Shown piece by piece: positions 61,801-64,000 of a stretch of DNA of 64,000 bases. The stretch is from Lineus longissimus (Eukaryota > Nemertea > Pilidiophora > Heteronemertea > Lineidae): contig NC_088324.1 of NCBI RefSeq assembly GCF_910592395.1, positions 15,836,953-15,900,952 of the forward strand, written 5' to 3'. Below the pieces are notes generated by a model that had not been told where the DNA came from, did not search any database, and saw only the letters and a list, made by a program, of their open reading frames with translations. The position numbers and the translations under genes were made by a program. Numbering within the stretch: the first letter of the stretch is position 1; every line of letters starts with the position of its first letter.

Positions 61801-63530
61801 GATGCCTCTCAAGCTCTATTCATTGAAGGAGGCATCGCAGAATGCATCTAAGAAACCTAATTGGAGACTGTTCCCGTTCTCCGTAGATTCTGTCGGTAAT
61901 GGGCACATTGACGGTATTGTCTTTCCGCGCTGAGCTTGTCGGAAGGATGCCATAATGGTGAAACACGTCGTAAGGATCTCGAGACGGTGATAAGGATACG
62001 AAAGATGCTGCTTCGAGTAAGGTATGCTAGAGCTGCCCTAACGGAGGCGAGGGTTGGAACTGGTTATCACTTCTGGTCACGTGCGAGGCGTGTTGTGAAA
62101 GCATAGCAGGGGATGTTTAGGCGAGCACGTCTGGTGATGTTCGACACTCACTGCGGGAGGGAGAGCATGCATGGATTTGATTAGCAGTTTTGGTCATGTT
62201 CGCGGCGCATTGTAGAAGGGAAGGCTGAGATTTGATGAGCCTTTCTTGAACGAGTTTTGTGCGTTGTGTTAGTGGTAAGCCTATTTGTTTTTGGTGGGTC
62301 AGTGTCCAAGGAAGTTTAGGGGGAAAAGGTTGGGTTCGAGGCACCAGGCGCCATGGCTTCATAAGCAGAGAGGTTGGTGGCTTAAGGCCGGATTGGTAAG
62401 GTTCTCGGCATTGTTTTCTGCCAAGGAGCGAATGTCAATGACGACTGTATCTGTCCGCATCATTGGACTTCTTCAAATCAATGACAACGTAACTTCAAGG
62501 GGAGCAATCTTCTTGGCCACTTCTTGTTAACTTCGTCAGTTAACGCATTGGAGAAGGGCTCGTCCACATGGACTCATGTTCACGAAAGATTGCAACAAAC
62601 CGAAAATAATTGAATTCTACTTTTGATGATCACACTGCCCACCGGGATTAGGAAAACAGTGTTCACATCAAACACATTACGACAGCAAGAAAATCATTTG
62701 CGGACACTTTTTCTGGAACCAGACCAAAAACGACGATCAACCAGGATGCCTTAATTGAGTTAAAAGCTCTCACAGATATGTAGAGACTACATATGAGAAT
62801 ATTGTGCACATGAGGCCATCATTCTTCACTCAGATACGTTACAAATTTTGGATGATGGATTAAAGGATTAAATTAGAAAATAATATTTTGGGAGAGGGGA
62901 TTTGTTTGAAGAAAATAAAAAATTACAGGAAAGGTATTTAACACAGAGCACCACAATACGTCAACAGACACGGATCTCTTTTTGATAGAAACGTGCTGGA
63001 TCAATGAACAAACTTGGTTTTCTCTGCTGGTTTCAAATTTCAAACCTCAAATCGGAACTGACACACAATAAAGCACGTTTCTTTACCATGCAATTGAAAC
63101 GTGTTGCTTTGAACTTCTACACTTCTAAAAATTTCCAGAAAAGTTTTGAAAATGTTTCTGCGGAGGCAGCGAAATGAATAATCTCAACACTTTTTTCTAA
63201 AGCCTTCATTCTGGACTTCTTTTGAACAGCTGGCGAATAAAGTCTAGGTGGTGAAAATGCTGGCGGAAAGATCTGATTTCTGTATTCAAAGCGACTCATA
63301 TGGCAACGACTTATAACTTGTTTGTTGGGTTTTCCTCATTATTATGTTATTTTTCTGAAGATGTGAGTATACCCTGCCGTCATCAACATCACGTTTCTGA
63401 TGTACACAGATCCCCCTTTCTCCCACTGAACTGCTGGCAATCTACAAAGATTTCCTTTCGTCGATCCCTCAGGACTACTAATGATCACCCATACATCCGT
63501 CTCATACGTCTTCTCCTCTTCTCTTTTCAG
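58830..63530. other. Intergenic, weak frames only
   Basis: A frame at 60811-61096 (+) follows a CTCTTTCTCAG acceptor and could be a last exon, but no domain is visible. Frames at 59523-59750 and 62117-62362 lack support. Nothing else is recognised. Confidence 0.4.
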
Positions 63531-63549
63531 AACCACCCCAACCCAAAAC

Positions 63550-63927
63550 ATGAATAAGTACATCTGCGGCTGCGCATTCCTAGTTGTTCTGTCCATATGT
63601 TACGTCAACAGTGAAAACGTCGACGATCTGCACAAATTTCTCATACGTAGGCGGCGATCTGCACACAATGGTCTCAGGCAGGAATCGGAGCTCAAAAATC
63701 TCGTGCGAGAACTTATGGACAAACTTCAAAATATAATCGACACAGACCGGGCCCTTTCGTCAGCTCTTGAAGAAGAAAGCAATGAAGTTCGACACAAGAA
63801 GACCGGCTTTTGGCCCTCCATGGGACCCCTCCCAGTGGAAACACGACTTTCGTCCTTCGGTAGCCAGATAGGTGGCGCTACGAACGAGCAGGCCTCGCAC
63901 AAACCATTCCGATATGGCCGCAAGTAA
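63550..63927 (+). CDS. Amidated neuropeptide precursor
   Basis: A strong acceptor (CTCTTCTCTTTTCAG, ending 63530) leads into a short leader and the ATG at 63550; the 125-residue frame ends at TAA 63927. Residues 1-21 are a signal peptide (CAFLVVLSICYVNS). A tetra-Arg site (33-36) and a Lys-Lys site (83-84) are prohormone-convertase sites. The last residues, KPFRYGRK-stop, give a Gly amide donor followed by dibasic residues. Processing would release a peptide of 38 residues (85-122) ending in FRY-amide, plus a spacer (37-82) with amphipathic helix character. This is the layout of neuropeptide and hormone precursors. An Arg-Tyr-amide end occurs in RYamide/luqin and NPY/NPF families, but the rest fits neither well, so the family is left open. 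At least one non-coding exon should lie upstream. Confidence 0.75.
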   Translation: MNKYICGCAFLVVLSICYVNSENVDDLHKFLIRRRRSAHNGLRQESELKNLVRELMDKLQNIIDTDRALSSALEEESNEVRHKKTGFWPSMGPLPVETRLSSFGSQIGGATNEQASHKPFRYGRK

Positions 63928-64000
63928 ACACCTGCTACCGTGTTTTTTTGTGATAGAAATACTGTTGGCCGGCAAACACACTGTAAATTATGATTGTAAA

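Overview
The window reads as nuclear DNA of a metazoan, most likely a marine invertebrate and possibly a lophotrochozoan such as a mollusc, annelid or relative. The evidence is short exons with GT-AG introns, a Death-SEFIR adaptor of the IL-17 pathway, signal-peptide proteins, a neuropeptide-type precursor, a tRNA-derived SINE, non-LTR retrotransposon tails, TIR elements and many minisatellites. There are no operons, bacterial ribosome sites, rRNA genes or CRISPR arrays. The species cannot be fixed from the sequence. Coding density is low, and most open frames of 60-140 codons look like chance.

Region 0.2-14.2 kb is gene-rich. It holds (1) a complete six-exon gene for a 628-residue Act1/CIKS (TRAF3IP2)-like adaptor with an N-terminal Death domain and a C-terminal SEFIR domain; (2) on the minus strand, a 101-codon secreted Cys-rich frame that resembles a PAN/apple module; (3) on the minus strand, a four-exon gene for a 170-residue secreted protein with two Cys modules, ending at the edge of a 61-bp minisatellite; (4) divergently from it, a six-exon gene for a 265-residue single-pass membrane protein. 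Protein (4) has a short Ser/Thr-rich ectodomain, a juxtamembrane Cys pair and a tail with four Tyr-x-Asn motifs, the layout of a LAT-type transmembrane adaptor. Exon phases agree at every proposed junction of the spliced genes. The set suggests a cluster with an immune or surface-signalling flavour, but that link is inference.

Region 14.2-58 kb is mostly intergenic and repeat-derived. It contains a TATA promoter with a non-coding first exon near 21.6 kb, a perfect 25-bp hairpin and a mosaic of duplicated segments at 27.9-30.6 kb, a 51-bp minisatellite at 33.8 kb, two copies of a TTAA-flanked element carrying a tRNA-like segment (37.5 and 56.2 kb), a SINE at 50.7 kb, and dispersed copies of a Tigger/pogo-like TA-flanked family (4.0, 20.9, 31.9, 44.3, 51.7 kb). 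Two of those copies directly abut unrelated 45-bp and 47-bp satellite arrays.

Region 58-64 kb has the 3' end of a LINE with a triplet tail, weak candidate exons, and at the right edge a well-formed precursor of a C-terminally amidated peptide (125 residues) encoded in one coding exon behind a strong splice acceptor.
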